In this document: positions 22,715 through 35,434 of the stretch, in pieces
How positions within the stretch are numbered: the first letter of the stretch is position 1
Layout of the letters: every line of letters begins with the position of its first letter
NCBI RefSeq assembly: GCF_910594005.1
Contig: NC_057835.1
Location: 43,610,001 to 43,674,000, forward strand
Origin: Cervus elaphus
Lineage: Eukaryota > Chordata > Mammalia > Artiodactyla > Cervidae
Length of the DNA: 64,000 nt
Direction: 5' to 3'
The notes under the pieces: model-generated
What the model was told of the DNA's origin: nothing
Seen by the model: only the letters and a program-made list of their open reading frames with translations
Databases searched by the model: none
Made by a program: the position numbers and the translations under genes

Positions 22715-22765
22715 AAATATATATATATTTACATATATATGCCCCTGCCTTTTGAACTTCCGCTC

Positions 22766-23047
22766 CATTTAGGCATTAAGTAGAGTTCCCTGTGCTATAG
22801 AGTATGTTCTTATTAGTTATCTGTTTTATACAGAGTACCAACAGTGCATATGTGTCAGTCCCAATCTTCCAGTTCTTCCCATCCCCGCTAACCCCTTGAT
22901 GTCCATATATCTGTTCTCTACTCTGTGTCTCTATTTCTCTTTGCAAATAAGATAATCTATACCATTTTTTACAATCCACATATATGCATTCATATACAAT
23001 ATTTGGTTTTTCTCTTTCTGACTTCACTCTGTCTGATACTCTCTAGT
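22766..23047 (-). mobile_element. Old L1 3' UTR fragment, antisense
   Basis: The order ATTAAGTAGAGTTCCCTGTG, TTATCTGTTTTATACAGAGT, TCTGTGTCTCTATTTCTC, ATCCACATATATGCATTCAT and TTTCTGACTTCACTCTGTCT matches the reverse complement of mammalian L1M-type 3' ends. Confidence 0.75.
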
Positions 23048-23464
23048 AAAATGCTTTTGATATTAAATTTCATTGGATCAATTTATTAGCTAGCTTATAA
23101 CATAGCTTTTAACTCATATATCTTCCTAAATCTAGGAAAATTTTCTCATGAAATATATCATCAGGGCATGTATGCAAATGTTCTATATATTATTTTGAAT
23201 AAAAATCACACTTTTGCACATTCTACAATGGCAAGAGCTAAGACATCCTGACAAATCACAAACACAGTCCCTTGAAACAGGTCAGTGTTGACAATAAAAG
23301 AATCGACCTGCTGAGTTAAAAGAGTTAATTTTTCAGATACTTCTTTTATCATAACTACAAGGAAACTATATATATACTTGAATAGTTTAAGAAGATACTA
23401 TTCAAATTTTTCATTTCACACATGCTTTACTTTAAAAATTTTGCACACAACTATGCTATTTTAT
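23048..23464. other. Unique AT-rich DNA, no gene seen
   Basis: No repeat or coding signal recognised. Confidence 0.4.
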
Positions 23465-23687
23465 GGCTTTCCCTAGTGGCTAAGTGGTAATTAATCTGCT
23501 TGAGATGCAGAAGACGCAGGAGAAGCAGGTTCCATCTATGGGTCAGGAAGATCTCCTGGAGAAGGGCATGGCAACCCACTCCAGGATTCTTGCCTGGAGT
23601 ATCCCATGGGCAGAGGAGACTAGAGGGCTACTAGTTCATACGGTCACAAAGAGTCGGACCCAACTGAAGCAATTGCACACACACATG
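23465..23687 (+). mobile_element. Bov-tA type SINE
   Basis: Head GGCTTTCCCTAGTGGCTAAG, body with an extra ACGCAGGAGAAG stretch before the B-box-like region, and tail AGAGTCGGACCCAACTGAAG ending in (CA)5. Confidence 0.9.
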
Positions 23688-23707
23688 ATCTTTTACATCC
23701 AAATATG

Positions 23708-23911
23708 GGGACTTCCCTGGTGGCTCAGATAGTAAAGAATCTGCCTGCAATGCAGGAGACTCAGGTTCCATGCCTAGGTCTGGAAGATACTCTGGAGAAG
23801 GGAATGGCTACCCACTCCAGTATTCTTACCTGGAGAATTCCAAGGACAGAGGAACCTGGCAGTCTACAGTCCATGGTATCACGAAGAGTTGGATATAACT
23901 GAACTATCTTT
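23708..23911 (+). mobile_element. Bov-tA type SINE
   Basis: Full copy with head GGGACTTCCCTGGTGGCTCA and tail AGTTGGATATAACTGAACT. It lies about 20 bp after the previous SINE in the same orientation. ATCTTTTA at 23688-23695 and 23906-23913 may be its target duplication. Confidence 0.92.
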
Positions 23912-23913
23912 TA

Positions 23914-24734
23914 AACAATAATATTCTATTAATAAGGGCAAGTTTCACCATGGAAATAGGTATTTTTAGACATTTGAAATTCTGAATGTACAGAAATGAA
24001 TACCATCAGTTTACTTCAATTGATTGAGGGAGTGAATCTTGAAGTTTACATGTATTGAATAATTAATCTTGACAATAGCATTGAATATAATTAATCACAG
24101 AGAGGTGACTGAAAATGTTAACTCTAATCTATAGTTTATTAATCTATAAATATTTAGAAATTAAAATCTCTGTTTTAGCAGGGAAAATAATTTATAACTA
24201 TATCATAAATGTCTATATACCATTTATTCTGTCCCTCCTTGGTCCTGGCATCGTGTCCTTCCCTACCCAGCAGACATGCATGGCTGACCACATCAGTGCT
24301 CTTGGGACACCCTCCTACACTGTTATCACCAAGCCTGCAGATTAATCTCAAATTTTGCTCTTGAGGAAAAGAAATAGTTGATGAGGTATCATGCAAGTAG
24401 GCAGGATCAATCACTGAAGATGGGGGGGTGTCCACATTTTTCTCAATATCCTACAGGTTGTCAAAAATATAACAAGCTTAAATTGTAACTCATAATCCTT
24501 AACTCCCCAAAGCTTACCACCGATAAAGCTAATTCTTAGCTAATCCAAGTTTAATAAGTTTCTCAGTTTTTGATCACTACAGACCTTGATACAACTCATC
24601 ACTAATTGATTTTACCTTCTAAATATATATCCAGCATATGCCCTTTCTCTACCCCTACTACCCACACCTTGAGTTCACACTATACCATCTCTTCCTGAGT
24701 CACTAGGTTTCTGAGTATAATTTCAGCTTTTATT
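23914..24734. other. Unique DNA, no gene seen
   Basis: Overlapping frames of 76 and 86 codons on both strands at 24115-24435 have no recognised domain. The stretch 24230-24345 is richer in GC than its surroundings. Confidence 0.4.
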
Positions 24735-25140
24735 TAAATTTTCATTTTGTATTGGTGTATAGGTGATTAACAATGTTGTGTTAGTTTTAGATGTACAGCA
24801 AAGTGATTGAGTTATACATATACACGTATTTATTCTTTTTTCAATTATTTTCCCATTTAGGTTATTATAGAGTATTGAGCGGGCTTCCCAGGTGGCTCAG
24901 CAGAAAATAATTCACCTGTAATGCAAGAGACCAGGGTTATATCTCTGGGTTGGGGAGATTCCCTGGAGAAGGCAATGGCGATCCACCCCAGTATTCTTGC
25001 CTGGGAAATCCCCTGGACTGAGGACCCTGGCGGGCTACAACTGATGGGGTCACAAAGATTTGAACACGACTTGGCAACTAAACAGCAGGAGCAGCAGAGT
25101 ATTGAGCAGAGTTCTCTGTGCTATAAAGTGCCTATTGATA
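24735..25140 (-). mobile_element. Old L1 3' UTR, antisense, interrupted by a SINE
   Basis: 24735-24880 and 25108-25140 read as one antisense L1M 3' end (ATTGGTGTATAGGTGATTAA, TGTACAGCAAAGTGATTGAG, TTATAGAGTATTGAGCAGAG, CTCTGTGCTATAAAGTGCC). The SINE at 24881-25095 lies between the halves. Confidence 0.8.
24881..25095 (+). mobile_element. Bov-tA type SINE inserted in an L1
   Basis: Head GGGCTTCCCAGGTGGCTCAG, a standard body, and tail GATTTGAACACGACTTGGCA ending in GCAGGAGCAGC. A perfect 12-bp target duplication AGAGTATTGAGC lies at 24869-24880 and 25096-25107 in the older L1. Confidence 0.95.
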
Positions 25141-25242
25141 ATGAAATGTAATGTTAAATGTAAGCTTTTTTAAAAAATACAAATAAGATTATGATATTTC
25201 AGTTATTAAAGCACTCTTAAAATTCCCCATTAATATAATAAT

Positions 25243-25332
25243 ACCAAATTTCTTAAGATGGTAAAAATATTAGAACAAACATCAAATTTCTTAGGATGGA
25301 AATTTAGAATAAATACCAAATTTCTTAGGATG
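25243..25332 (+). repeat. Three-copy short tandem-like repeat
   Basis: The 19-mer ACCAAATTTCTTAGGATGG occurs in close variants at 25243-25261, 25281-25299 and 25314-25332, with spacings of 38 and 33 bp. No known family recognised. Confidence 0.8.
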
Positions 25333-25403
25333 GAAAAATCTATGACTTAATCTGTAAATTGTCATAGTTAACTTAACTTATGGGTTCAGTTAACCAGGAA
25401 GAT

Positions 25404-25612
25404 GGGGCTTCTCTGGTGGCTCAGACAGACAGTAAAGAATTTGCCTATAATGTGGGAGACCCTGGTTCAATCCCTGGGTCGGAAAGATCCCCTGGAGAAG
25501 CAAATGGCAATCCACTCCTGTATTCTTGCTTGTAGAATTCTATGGACAGAAAAGCCTGGTGGACTCCAGTCCATGGGATTGCAGAGTTGGATGCATCTGA
25601 ATGACTAATGCA
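25404..25612 (+). mobile_element. Bov-tA type SINE
   Basis: Head GGGGCTTCTCTGGTGGCTCA with an extra GACA, a standard body, and tail GTTGGATGCATCTGAATGAC. Confidence 0.92.
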
Positions 25613-26269
25613 TACAACGTATAAGTTAAATTGCTTAATTTTCCTGAACTATGTTTACTAATTTAGTAATATAGAACTCTGTGACCTCATCCACACATAC
25701 TATTATTCTGTACTTTCATTTATATTTTGCTCAACACCTAGAATTCCTGCTCCAAAACCTTTTGTTTAGTTATGACTCACTAACAGGCATCTTTGCTCGT
25801 AGAATATCTTCCTCCCCATGTTTGTCCTATTTCACTGATTCCGTAGTTCATCACTCTTTTCTTTAACACTCATCATATATTTTAAATTATTAATTTATCC
25901 TTTGCCTAGACTTAGAGTCTTTGAGAACAGAAACTTTGTGGTAATTATTATGCTTTGTGGCCATTTTTGACCCTAGAGTCATTTACACCCAAGAAGTGGT
26001 TGAACCAAAATCTAATACACCAGTCATCATTCTTTTCAAAGTTTCGTGTGTTTCCTATGTGTTTACTTTATTGTCAATAATTGGTGCTAAATTTGCTTGA
26101 GTTGCAAGAATGTAAAATAGAGACACATTGCCAGTGTTATGCAGAATTATCACTAATACTATTGAGTGAATAGTTCATATTTTATCTTTGAGCAAATAAT
26201 TCATATTTGCTTTTGAAATTCCTTTTCACATAACCCTTCTGACATTTATCCCATTAGCTCATCAATTTA
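25613..26269. other. Unique DNA, no gene seen
   Basis: No repeat or coding signal recognised. Confidence 0.4.
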
Positions 26270-26415
26270 GAGTGTAGATTTTTGTTTTTGTCCTTTTAGA
26301 GTATAAGCTCTGCAATCAGGGGGAGAGTGCATGTCTTATAGACTGTTCCATTTCCAGTGTCTAGAGCTGAACTTGGCACATGATTTCTGCTCAGTAGATA
26401 TTTTTTGAAATGTAT
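26270..26415 (+). mobile_element. L2 LINE 3' end remnant
   Basis: The diverged order TAGAGTATAAGCTCTGCAAT, GGGGAGAGTGCATGTCTTAT, CCATTTCCAGTGTCTAGAG, AACTTGGCACATGATTTCTG and CTCAGTAGATATTTTTTGAA follows the well-known L2 3' end (gain-loss of the '...cctggcacatagtag...' block). Assignment is from memory. Confidence 0.6.
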
Positions 26416-27608
26416 CAAATCTATTACAATAATACAATTGGGAAACACTGATGGACTGAATGCCATGATTTTTCTCTAGTCTTGCAGAGGGTATGTTGCT
26501 TCTTTCTCCAGTTTGCAGAGGATGTTCTGATCTTGTCTGTAGGGGAGGCCATGGGGCAACAGGGAGCCGCAGCAGTATCACCTCAGGTTTGGTGTTGTGT
26601 TTCCTCAATTCCTTTTATATTCTTCTAATTCCCTCCAATTACATTAGAACACAGTTAACTCACATACAGAAGTTAAATTTTATTCATTTTTTCTTTCTTT
26701 TCACTTTTTTCATGGCAGGTAATTCCCTACCAAAAGAAAAGTTATTATCTGTGGGAATGAGTTTGTAGCTTTTAGTTTTCAGCACATGTAAAAACATTCA
26801 TATTGCCAGCTGGCTTTTTTACTTAATTTCACAGTCAAAATTTATGAAATGTAGCTTTGAATATTATGTAGTAGCAGATACCTGCAACTGTATACATATC
26901 TGCTAATCCTATAACTATTAACAGCAATCTGTTTTCTAGTATAAATTATTCTTTATTAAAGCTTGTTGTTTATCATTGTGATTACATTAGTTTGGGATGT
27001 TAATAGATTTTATCTCTTTATATTTGCTGCATCATAAATACTGCTTAAGGTAATTACAAACCTTTGGTTTCTGAGTTGGAAGAGTTCTGAAGACATTTTT
27101 GAGATTTTAAACAGCTAAGTGATATAGCTGCAATTTCTGCAACAGGAATTTTTTTTTTAATTCACTTAGTTGCTTCTATAATTTTTATTCAGTGTTGGTA
27201 TTTGAAAGATAGCCAAGACAAAGTAAACATTTTCTGAGAATAATAAAATGGTATTTTTCACATGCCATAATGACAGAATTAAGTATTTGTGTATTTAATA
27301 TATGTAGTCACAATCAGAGTGCACCTTTCCTTGAAGAAACAGCACAACACAACATTTCTTGTATTCTTATTTTTCTCATTCTAGTTAGAAAAATCTGTTA
27401 TCTAGACTTCTGTTTCACGTACTTAAATTTTAATTTTATCCATTGTTTTTAATTTGCATATCAAATTATAAAATGAGATAAATGAAAAACACTATAGAAA
27501 GCAAAAATTTTAAAAAGTGAAAAAAATATACTTACCTTTAAATTAAAAAATAAATAAATGTATACCAGATTTAGGGCGTTCTTCTGTGCCTTTGGTACAT
27601 TCTCAGTT
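26416..27608. other. Unique AT-rich DNA, no gene seen
   Basis: No gene recognised. Short frames on both strands at 26336-26768 lack domain features. Confidence 0.4.
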
Positions 27609-27833
27609 GGGCTTCCCAGGTGACGCTAGTGGTCAAGAACCCACCTTTCAATGCAGGAGATGTAAGAGATGCCAATTAGATCCCTGGATGAGGAAGATCC
27701 CCTGGAAGAGGGCATGGAAACCCACTTCTGTGTTCATGCCTGGAGAATTCTATGGACAAAGGAGCCTGGCGGGCTACAGTCCATAGGGTCGCACAGAGTC
27801 GTACATGACTGAAGTAACTTAGCAGGCAGGCAC
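27609..27833 (+). mobile_element. Bov-tA type SINE
   Basis: Head GGGCTTCCCAGGTGACGCTA with TGGTCAAGAACCC (a subtype differing from the usual TGGTAAAGAATC), a standard body, and tail CACAGAGTCGTACATGACTG. Confidence 0.92.
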
Positions 27834-28800
27834 GCTTTCTAATTTACATAGCAGACCCTCATGTAACAACAATTATCTGTTACTGGCTAGAAAAAGATGC
27901 TTTTTAGATGAGTGAGCGAATCTATATACAGTTACTAATTCTGTATGTCATTTTAAACATGAATACCCAAGATGACTATAACATCGCTACAAACAATAAC
28001 CAATGTCTTATAATGGTCTTTATAGGTTACATTTTCCATGGGAATGAAACTTATTAGATGACAAGAACCTTAGCCCTGCTTTCTACTGTCTCATTCAGGG
28101 ATTTAGCATATAGGTCACCACAGAAACATCATTCCCCAGTTCAAACTCATAAGTAGAGCTCCATATATGCAGTAGATGTATGCCCTCTGATTTCCTATAA
28201 TTTCTGTCTTTTTTTTTGGTGGTAAAGTCATCATGTATTAATCTATAACAAATTCAGGGAGTTTTGTTTGGCTTATTTAAAAACAGTTTCTTCCAAACTC
28301 CTGTAAAAATAGAGACTATAAACTAGTTAGCATGGATTGCCCATGGCAGCACATTTTTTTAATGAAAATTTTCATTGTCAATGGATTTTATGCAGAGCCT
28401 TTAGAGGTTGTTCAAATCACCAGCAGTCAATTTAACCATGCTAATCTTTATACCTGAGGGCCTAATTCTTGGAAAAGCTCTTGGCATGTTTTCATAGACT
28501 ACTCATAATAATTATATGGATGAACTGTGGATTTTAGTTGTCTGTATTATAATCACCTCATTTTATGTTTTGGAAGACGGAAAGTTACTTTCCTCCAGTT
28601 ACACACCATGTACCCACACACAAATAGCCATAATCTTTTGGAAGAAGGTTCTAAGCATCCATCTAAAATGAAGTATTTCTTTGTAAAGATAATATTAAAA
28701 ATAGAATGTGTATACATTTGAACTAAACTGGTACAACTATAAACTTGTGCTCTATTTGACCATTTTCCACAATTGTTTACGGTTTTATAAGACATACATA

Positions 28801-28814
28801 GTTACCATAGCAAC
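28801..28814. promoter_or_regulatory. RFX X-box-like motif
   Basis: GTTACCATAGCAAC matches the RFX consensus GTHNYYATRRNAAC at every position. It lies in non-repetitive DNA. Whether it is bound is unknown. Confidence 0.4.
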
Positions 28815-29638
28815 AACTCAGAATAAGCAAGGTTTAAAACTTATTCTACTCCATCAAAGAAAACCACTTTAACAAAGTGTGTGGCACACATTATAGGTTG
28901 AAGTTGAGTTTTTATCTTATTTTTTCTGGTAATTCTGTTCCACAAATCATAGCTGGTCTGTTAAAATTTATTATCTTGAAAGGAAAATATAGGCCAATCG
29001 TTAAGTAGTTTAACCAAAAAGAATAGACTTAAACCACTTTATACAAATAGTTCCCCAGAGTGCTGGAGCTGCTGTTCAGGGAAAAAGTTGTTATAACCTC
29101 TATGATTGTGTTTTTTCTTATCATTCCCTAATTGTTACAATGGAATATTAAATTTGCTTCAAGTCTAAATCCATGATTTATTATCATTAATATTTTTGTT
29201 TCTAGGAGACACAAAACTAGATTCATTATTTAACTTTTTAAATCCATAGAATTTTGGCCCAAGTACTTTTCAAGGAATGGAGAGTTCCTAAGGAAAAAAC
29301 AAAACAAAACACGTATATACCTTTAAAAAAATAAGAATCTGGCAACCTTTTTCATCTTCTTCCTTTTATAAAATGAAAAGGTACATTGGCTTGGAGATAC
29401 TTTTTTTTTAAATTGTTTTTTCTTATTGTTAATCTTCATATTAATACACACACTTTAAATATTTACTTTTGCATATGTATTTGAGTTCACTCCTCATTTG
29501 GTTAATAATTCATGATGAATTGCATTCAGAGAGCATAGTACAAGAGTATTTACTTTTATAGGACCTAGAAAATATTTAGTTGTGGATAATGCATTAGTTA
29601 ATTACATTGATGTAAAAAAAAAACAAATTATTATTATT

Positions 29639-29669
29639 AAAAGAGTACAAAAAAAAAAAAAAGAGTACA
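29639..29669 (+). repeat. A-run flanked by an 11-bp direct repeat
   Basis: AAAAGAGTACA occurs at 29639-29649 and 29659-29669 around a pure A-run. The left copy follows TTATT, giving TT/AAAA, the preferred L1 endonuclease cleavage context. Confidence 0.75.
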
Positions 29670-30347
29670 ATGCACAGCCACAAACAAAGACATATAAAAT
29701 GGAATCTCTGACCACAGGATTTTATAAGAAGGCAGGCAAAATAAGGCAATCTGATATGTTTACCAAAACTAAAAGTCTAAAATGGTGTGTACTAAAAATT
29801 ATATGAGTAAGATAGTCCATAAGCGCTATTGGTAGGAAGAAAAGAATCTTTCCTCAAGAAAGTGTGAGCATGCCAGGCAACATAACCTGCAGGTGTGATT
29901 GTCCTAATCTCCAAGAGTGTGTGGGATTTGGTTGTGCAGTTGTTGGTAATTCTGGCTAAACATTATAATCAACTGGTGAACTTCAAACAAACAAACATAA
30001 GATCCATCCCATAGCAATAAAATAATGCAATAAATCTGGAACCCATGCAAAGGCAGTTTTTAGGGTCCCTAATTAATGATAACATGCAACTCATGTTAAG
30101 GACCACAGAGATAAGCATATAAAGTGAGCACATTCTTGAAGAGAGGAAAATATATTTAGTGCACTTTAACATTGAAAAGTTACAGTGAAGTATCCAAAGT
30201 ATCCTAAGAAAAGATAGATTAATTTTGAAAATGAAGATAGGGTACTAAAAATATTTATTCAAAAAACCAGATTTTCAGGAAGGTTGACAAATAACAAAAG
30301 GAAAAAGGAAAAGGAGGATGAACACAAAATGTCAATTAGTCATAAGC

Positions 30348-30565
30348 GTAAGTGCATGTTTACTTGCTGAGTAGTGTCCAACTCTTTGTGACCTCATGGA
30401 CAGTGACTCACCAGTCTCCTCCTCTGTCCATGGGATTTTTTTTCAGGCAAGAATACTGGAGTAGGTTGCCAATTCCTCCTCCAAGGGATCTTCCTGACCC
30501 AGGAATTGAACCCGTGTCTCTTGCATTGCAGGCAGATTTTTACCTGCTGAGTCATCAAGGAAACC
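30348..30565 (-). mobile_element. Bov-tA type SINE
   Basis: Antisense full copy from TTTACTTGCTGAGTAGTGTC to a head ending CATCAAGGAAACC. Target copies CAATTAGTCATA (30333-30344) and CAATTAGTTATA (30566-30577) differ at one base. Confidence 0.94.
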
Positions 30566-33445
30566 CAATTAGTTATATATCATATCATATATAATGTTTT
30601 GATTGCTACTTTGTATTTTATATAATAAACTGAAATTTTGTGAAATTCTATCTTGATTCAGCTGTTTGCATTTAGCCGAACATGGCATTCAATATTCTTT
30701 TTCATATCTCCATAATGACTTACTGGGACACTGTTCCACAGTGTTCTAGTAACACAGAATGCTGATATTCTTAAAGAAAAATTATTCTTTCACAAGACAT
30801 ACCTTAGAAATATCTTAGCTGGATTCTAAAATTTTACTGTTTGGCACTTGAATGAACTGGCTGGCTACATGGACGTTTATTATATTCATAGCCTGGTTTT
30901 CTTCAGAGCTCTCCTAAAATAGACATAAAATAGCTATGTAGCCAGGACCTCTTTAAGAAGAGGGCAATGACCTCTTCCATTTGAGAGCCACTTAGCAAAT
31001 CTCTCCATTCTGATCAAGAGTCACTTAGTTATTAGTTAACATACAGCCTACTTCCTGCTGAATAGTGGGGATGTTTTCCCTTTAGTGAGTATAAAATATT
31101 CAATGTAATACATATCACCCAGTTCTGATAGAACAAAGGACATTCAGTACAAGCATGTGAAATATCCAAATAGGTCCTAAAAATCCTCTGTGAAATTAAT
31201 CTGATATTCAGGGATGTCAAAGCACTTCAGATTGAAATCAGTTTATGTGCATCCATTTGCTCAAGGACTTTTTTTTAATATCAGACATATTATGTTGCTA
31301 TACTTATTGTTTTAAAATATTTCATTTGCTACTGTGCCTACTCTTTATTAATAAGTTGGTTTAGAGTGATGTAGCCTGATCCAAACCATAAAAGAACCAT
31401 AAATTGACATTTTATGACAGGAAACAATATTTCTGTATACTGTATTTCTTGTTTGTGCTCATTCAAATTTGGTGATGGTCAGTGGCCTTAATGTATTTTA
31501 TATACACATATATGCACAATATGGTAGACTTTTAACATTATCTTTTAAATAAATAACATTCTTTTTAAGTTGAAGGTAATTTTATTGGTTTAGTTCTACT
31601 GCTGGATTGCCTAAGGAATGTGTCCTTCATTTGAATGTTTAAAAGCATGAAGAGATTGGATTTTCAGTGGTTAATTGCAAAGAATATGACAGCTTAAGCA
31701 TTACAGTCAAAGATCTTATACTTGTTTATGAAAATCTAAATTCAAAATCTTTGCTTCCTTAATCTCTGTCAGTAATAGCTAATTATTAGCATGAAACATT
31801 AAAGAAGGATATGTGATTTGACCAGTTAATTGATTTCTAGGATCTTTAATTTCATCTTTATCCTTACTCTTTCAAAGATTTCCTTCACCTTGTATAAGTT
31901 TCAACAGCACATAAAAAAGCAATATGTTGCTTACTTTAAAGACAATTATTTCAGTAAAACAATGTTAAGGCTTTGTGGACCCAGAATCCGGGCCACATGT
32001 TATCACTTTGAATCCAATTTAGACAAGTTTGACTAATATCCTGCCTAAAAGAACTATAAATATTAAACTGTGACTAAAAGCCCTTTGTGATGCTCCGGTC
32101 TCCTCTTCAGCTCCTTTCTCCCCTTCAGTTAATTTGCCATGCTTTACATCTGGCAGGTGACTTGATCCATGATCCACCAGATAATTCCCAGTTCTTCAAA
32201 CTCGGGACAGTGATTTTTTGTCATGCATAATCACAGTTCATAGTTACTTTCAGTCTTTCTTCAAAATATTACTAAGCATTTTAAAGACTATCATCCCTGT
32301 TTAAAATATCCTAATCTTATATTTTTTTATTGTATAAACTTGATTCTCTTCATTTGACGAGAGCAGACTGTCAAAATAGGAGTTAAATGTGTGCCTCCAT
32401 TCTCAGAAGAACAAGGAGGGGCTGACTTTTGACCCTTACATAGAATGTTGAGTAATTTTATCTCAATTGTGCATATGGCAAAAATAAGTAACTGGATATC
32501 AGAGAATGTGATATGTTGCAAGACTCAAAAAGTTTCAGCTGATGTTTTCTGGTAGAATGCATCTTCTTGAGGCTAGACTATTGGTGAAGGCATTGTATAA
32601 AAGTTAAAGTTCTAAGTGAAATTTCCAACTCCCTTTTCTGAAAGGCATTAATTTATGGTATTGGTGCATTGGATATTTTAGGGTTTGCCATCAACATTAT
32701 CACAAAAAATAAATATTTCAAGTTATTTCAAGTTATCAAAAATTTTTTCTACAATTTTTTCCCCTACAATTTCTACACTTCTTTTGCCAAAGCCCATTTT
32801 TAAAAACTTGGAGCATTTAGCCTTAAGATGCATATTGACACAATTCCCTCTTGTTTACTTGTCAGTTCAGTTATTTATCCTTTTCGTAGTTAATGCAACC
32901 CCAATCCAAACGATAAGTATTACCATTTCTTTTCTAAAATCTTGATGCCTCAACAGACTGCAATATCAAAATAACTGCTGGCATTATAGGTAAGTTAATG
33001 CTGAAATATATTGCTGATTCTGGCGAACCTCAGCTTCATTGTTTAATTTAAAGATATGTGATCATTTATCCATTTTTTGAGAAGACTGAGCTATTGAATT
33101 TGGCATATAAGTATAGCTATTTTCTCCGGTAATTCTACCAAAAAAATTAAAAGAGGTACAAGCTTTGCTTAGTGGTAAGAGTGTAATTTAATATAAAACT
33201 TTTAATCTTCTTGGTTTTCTTTGTGATATGACTCTGGATTTTTGGAGAAAGCCTCCCTTGATCTATTTCGAGCAACGAAGGCATCTAGATCAGTAGCCCT
33301 TAAGGAACACCCACATTTTTCAGATCATCAAAAGGTACACATCAGTGTGTGAACGTATCCCCTCCAAAGAACAAAGGGGAAGTTCTACAGAGCTCACCTG
33401 ATTGTAGCAGATCTGAAGGACAGCATTTGACCCTGTTTGAAAAAA

Positions 33446-33462
33446 AGAGAGAGAGAGAGAAA
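33446..33462 (+). repeat. (GA)n short tract
   Basis: A short purine run of AAAGAGAGAGAGAGA type, with a (TG)n tract about 90 bp downstream. Confidence 0.8.
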
Positions 33463-33548
33463 GCAAAGAAACAGGAAAGTTGAATAAATAAAATACCACT
33501 ATCAAACTGCAAAATTTTTCCCGATTGATGGATGCAATGCATTGACTC

Positions 33549-33578
33549 TGTGTGTGTGTGTGTGTGTGTGTGTGAGTG
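33549..33578 (+). repeat. (TG)n microsatellite
   Basis: About 14 uninterrupted TG units followed by AGTGTG. Confidence 0.92.
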
Positions 33579-35182
33579 TGATATTTGACCTATCCTGAAA
33601 GGAACATAAAATATCCCAAGTTCATCTATAAACTCTGTAGTTTTGTGACTGCCACAAGGTTCCACTTGTGTCATTAAATTTACTGAAAGTGTTGAAGGAA
33701 AGAAAACTCAAGGGGACCACAGATGTTTGCAGTTTTCAATCTGCAGGCTGTTATTTAACACATACATGATTTTAGTTGATGATTTCTTTTCATAGATACT
33801 TTCACTCAGTACTGTATATAATTAGAAGAAGATTTGTAATTCCTCTGACCTGTTTTGGGTTAGATCAAGTGTGGATGGTCTATATTTCTATTGTTGGTCT
33901 TTGCATTAGATGATTTTCTCCTATAATTTTCTCTACGTTTTCATTTCTCCTATCTGATTAGTCCCTTACCATCAACCTTAGTTAATATCATTGCTTTGAG
34001 GGAAATGTCCTAATTACCTAGTACACAGCACATATTGGATAAGTTAACATTTTAGGTACACAGTTATAATAGACATTAGAGGACACTTTCAATTGCTATA
34101 AAAAGTTAAAACTGATCCTTAAATATACTGATCTTTTAATGGATCATATTCAAAAAATTTTGAAAGATTTGGTGCAACTATTTTATATTTTGATATAGGA
34201 GCCTTTCCTAAGTAAACCTATTAGAAGAAACATATAAAACAGAAAAAAAGGGGGGAAATGCCTAACTGAATTTTTCAGTGAGAACATATGAGACTATTCA
34301 ATAAAATTAATTTACCAAAATGATTACTTCTTAGCATATGTGGACATTGATTTGAGGAATCTAGGTTAAAAACTGATAAATAGCAGTTTAGTCTTGCATA
34401 TTCAAGTTGATGGTTAATTTCAGTGACCCTCTTTACTTGAATTCACTGGAAACAATTGATTTAAATGAAGTGAGCCAATAGATAGTTAATGACCTTTCTT
34501 ACAGTCAGAGAATAGGATTTCCAAATGTCTAGTCAAGGATAACATTAATTTCTTTAACATACATTTTTAGTTTAATGTGTTCTCTTTTATTATGGAAAGA
34601 GAGACTCTTTACAAAATAGGTAACTTCAAAATTTTTCTATTTTTAATTTTAAACAGTGATCTTACAAACCAAAAATAGTTTTAGCACTAAATTTGAGGCA
34701 TCAGTGAAAATGACATGCAAGAACAGTGAGAGGGAAACCTGAGACTTTGAAAACAGAGAAATACAACCAGGGAGCATGTGTTTGACAAAAATCCATAGGA
34801 ACTGGAGGTTTCACATTTCACTCAATTCCATTATATTCAGCAAACCTTTGTGAAACTCTATACTGTGTGAGATACAAAGGTAGCTGTCAGAGTCACCATT
34901 TTTGAAATTTACCTCTTGTGGATGGTATTTGAAGGGGGAGGTACTGGGAAGTAACAGCTCATCACCACCGCACCCACTAGAATGAAGGGACACATAGGTA
35001 CTTTTACTGTATCTTTTGCAGGACTAAAATATTAAGATGTCTATTCTGCATCTTACAACATGAACAAGGCAAGTGTTTTGAATGAATGGAGTAAGTAGCT
35101 GCCTACCTGGTATCCCCAACTTAATATCCTTTGGGAGCAAGTCAAGTATCACTAATGTTTAAAGCGGCCAGCTAGAGCATCG

Positions 35183-35407
35183 TGCATGCATGCTAAGTTG
35201 CTTCAGGCATGGCTGACTCTTTGCGGCACTATGGACTGCAGCCCTCCAGGCTCCTCTGTTCATGGGAGTCTCCAGGCAAGTATACTGGAGTGGGTTGCCA
35301 TGCCCTCCTCCAGGGGATCTTCCCAACCTAGGGACTGAACCCACGTCTTATATGTCTTCTGTATTAGCAGGCGGGTTCTTTACCACTAGCGCCACCTGGG
35401 AAATCCC
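35183..35407 (-). mobile_element. Bov-tA type SINE
   Basis: Antisense copy from GCTAAGTTGCTTCAGGCATG to a head ending AGCGCCACCTGGGAAATCCC. It carries the extra TTATATGTCTTCTG segment typical of the TGGTaaaGAACC subtype. Confidence 0.93.
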
Positions 35408-35434
35408 TAGAAGATCATAAACATGGAAAAATCA

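Larger units (their letters stand above)
27834..30347. other. Unique DNA with an X-box-like site and an A-tract insertion
   Basis: No gene and no large repeat recognised. It holds the RFX-like X-box at 28801-28814 and the direct-repeat-flanked A-run at 29639-29669, both listed separately. Confidence 0.45.
30578..35182. other. Long repeat-poor stretch
   Basis: About 4.6 kb in which I recognise only small simple repeats. Short frames (60-110 codons) lack domain features. No exon supported. Confidence 0.4.

Noticed and set aside
22258..22755. A 165-codon open frame crossing the TG repeat
   Set aside because: It joins two antisense SINEs and a microsatellite; the residues are the usual SINE translation plus Val-Cys repeats.
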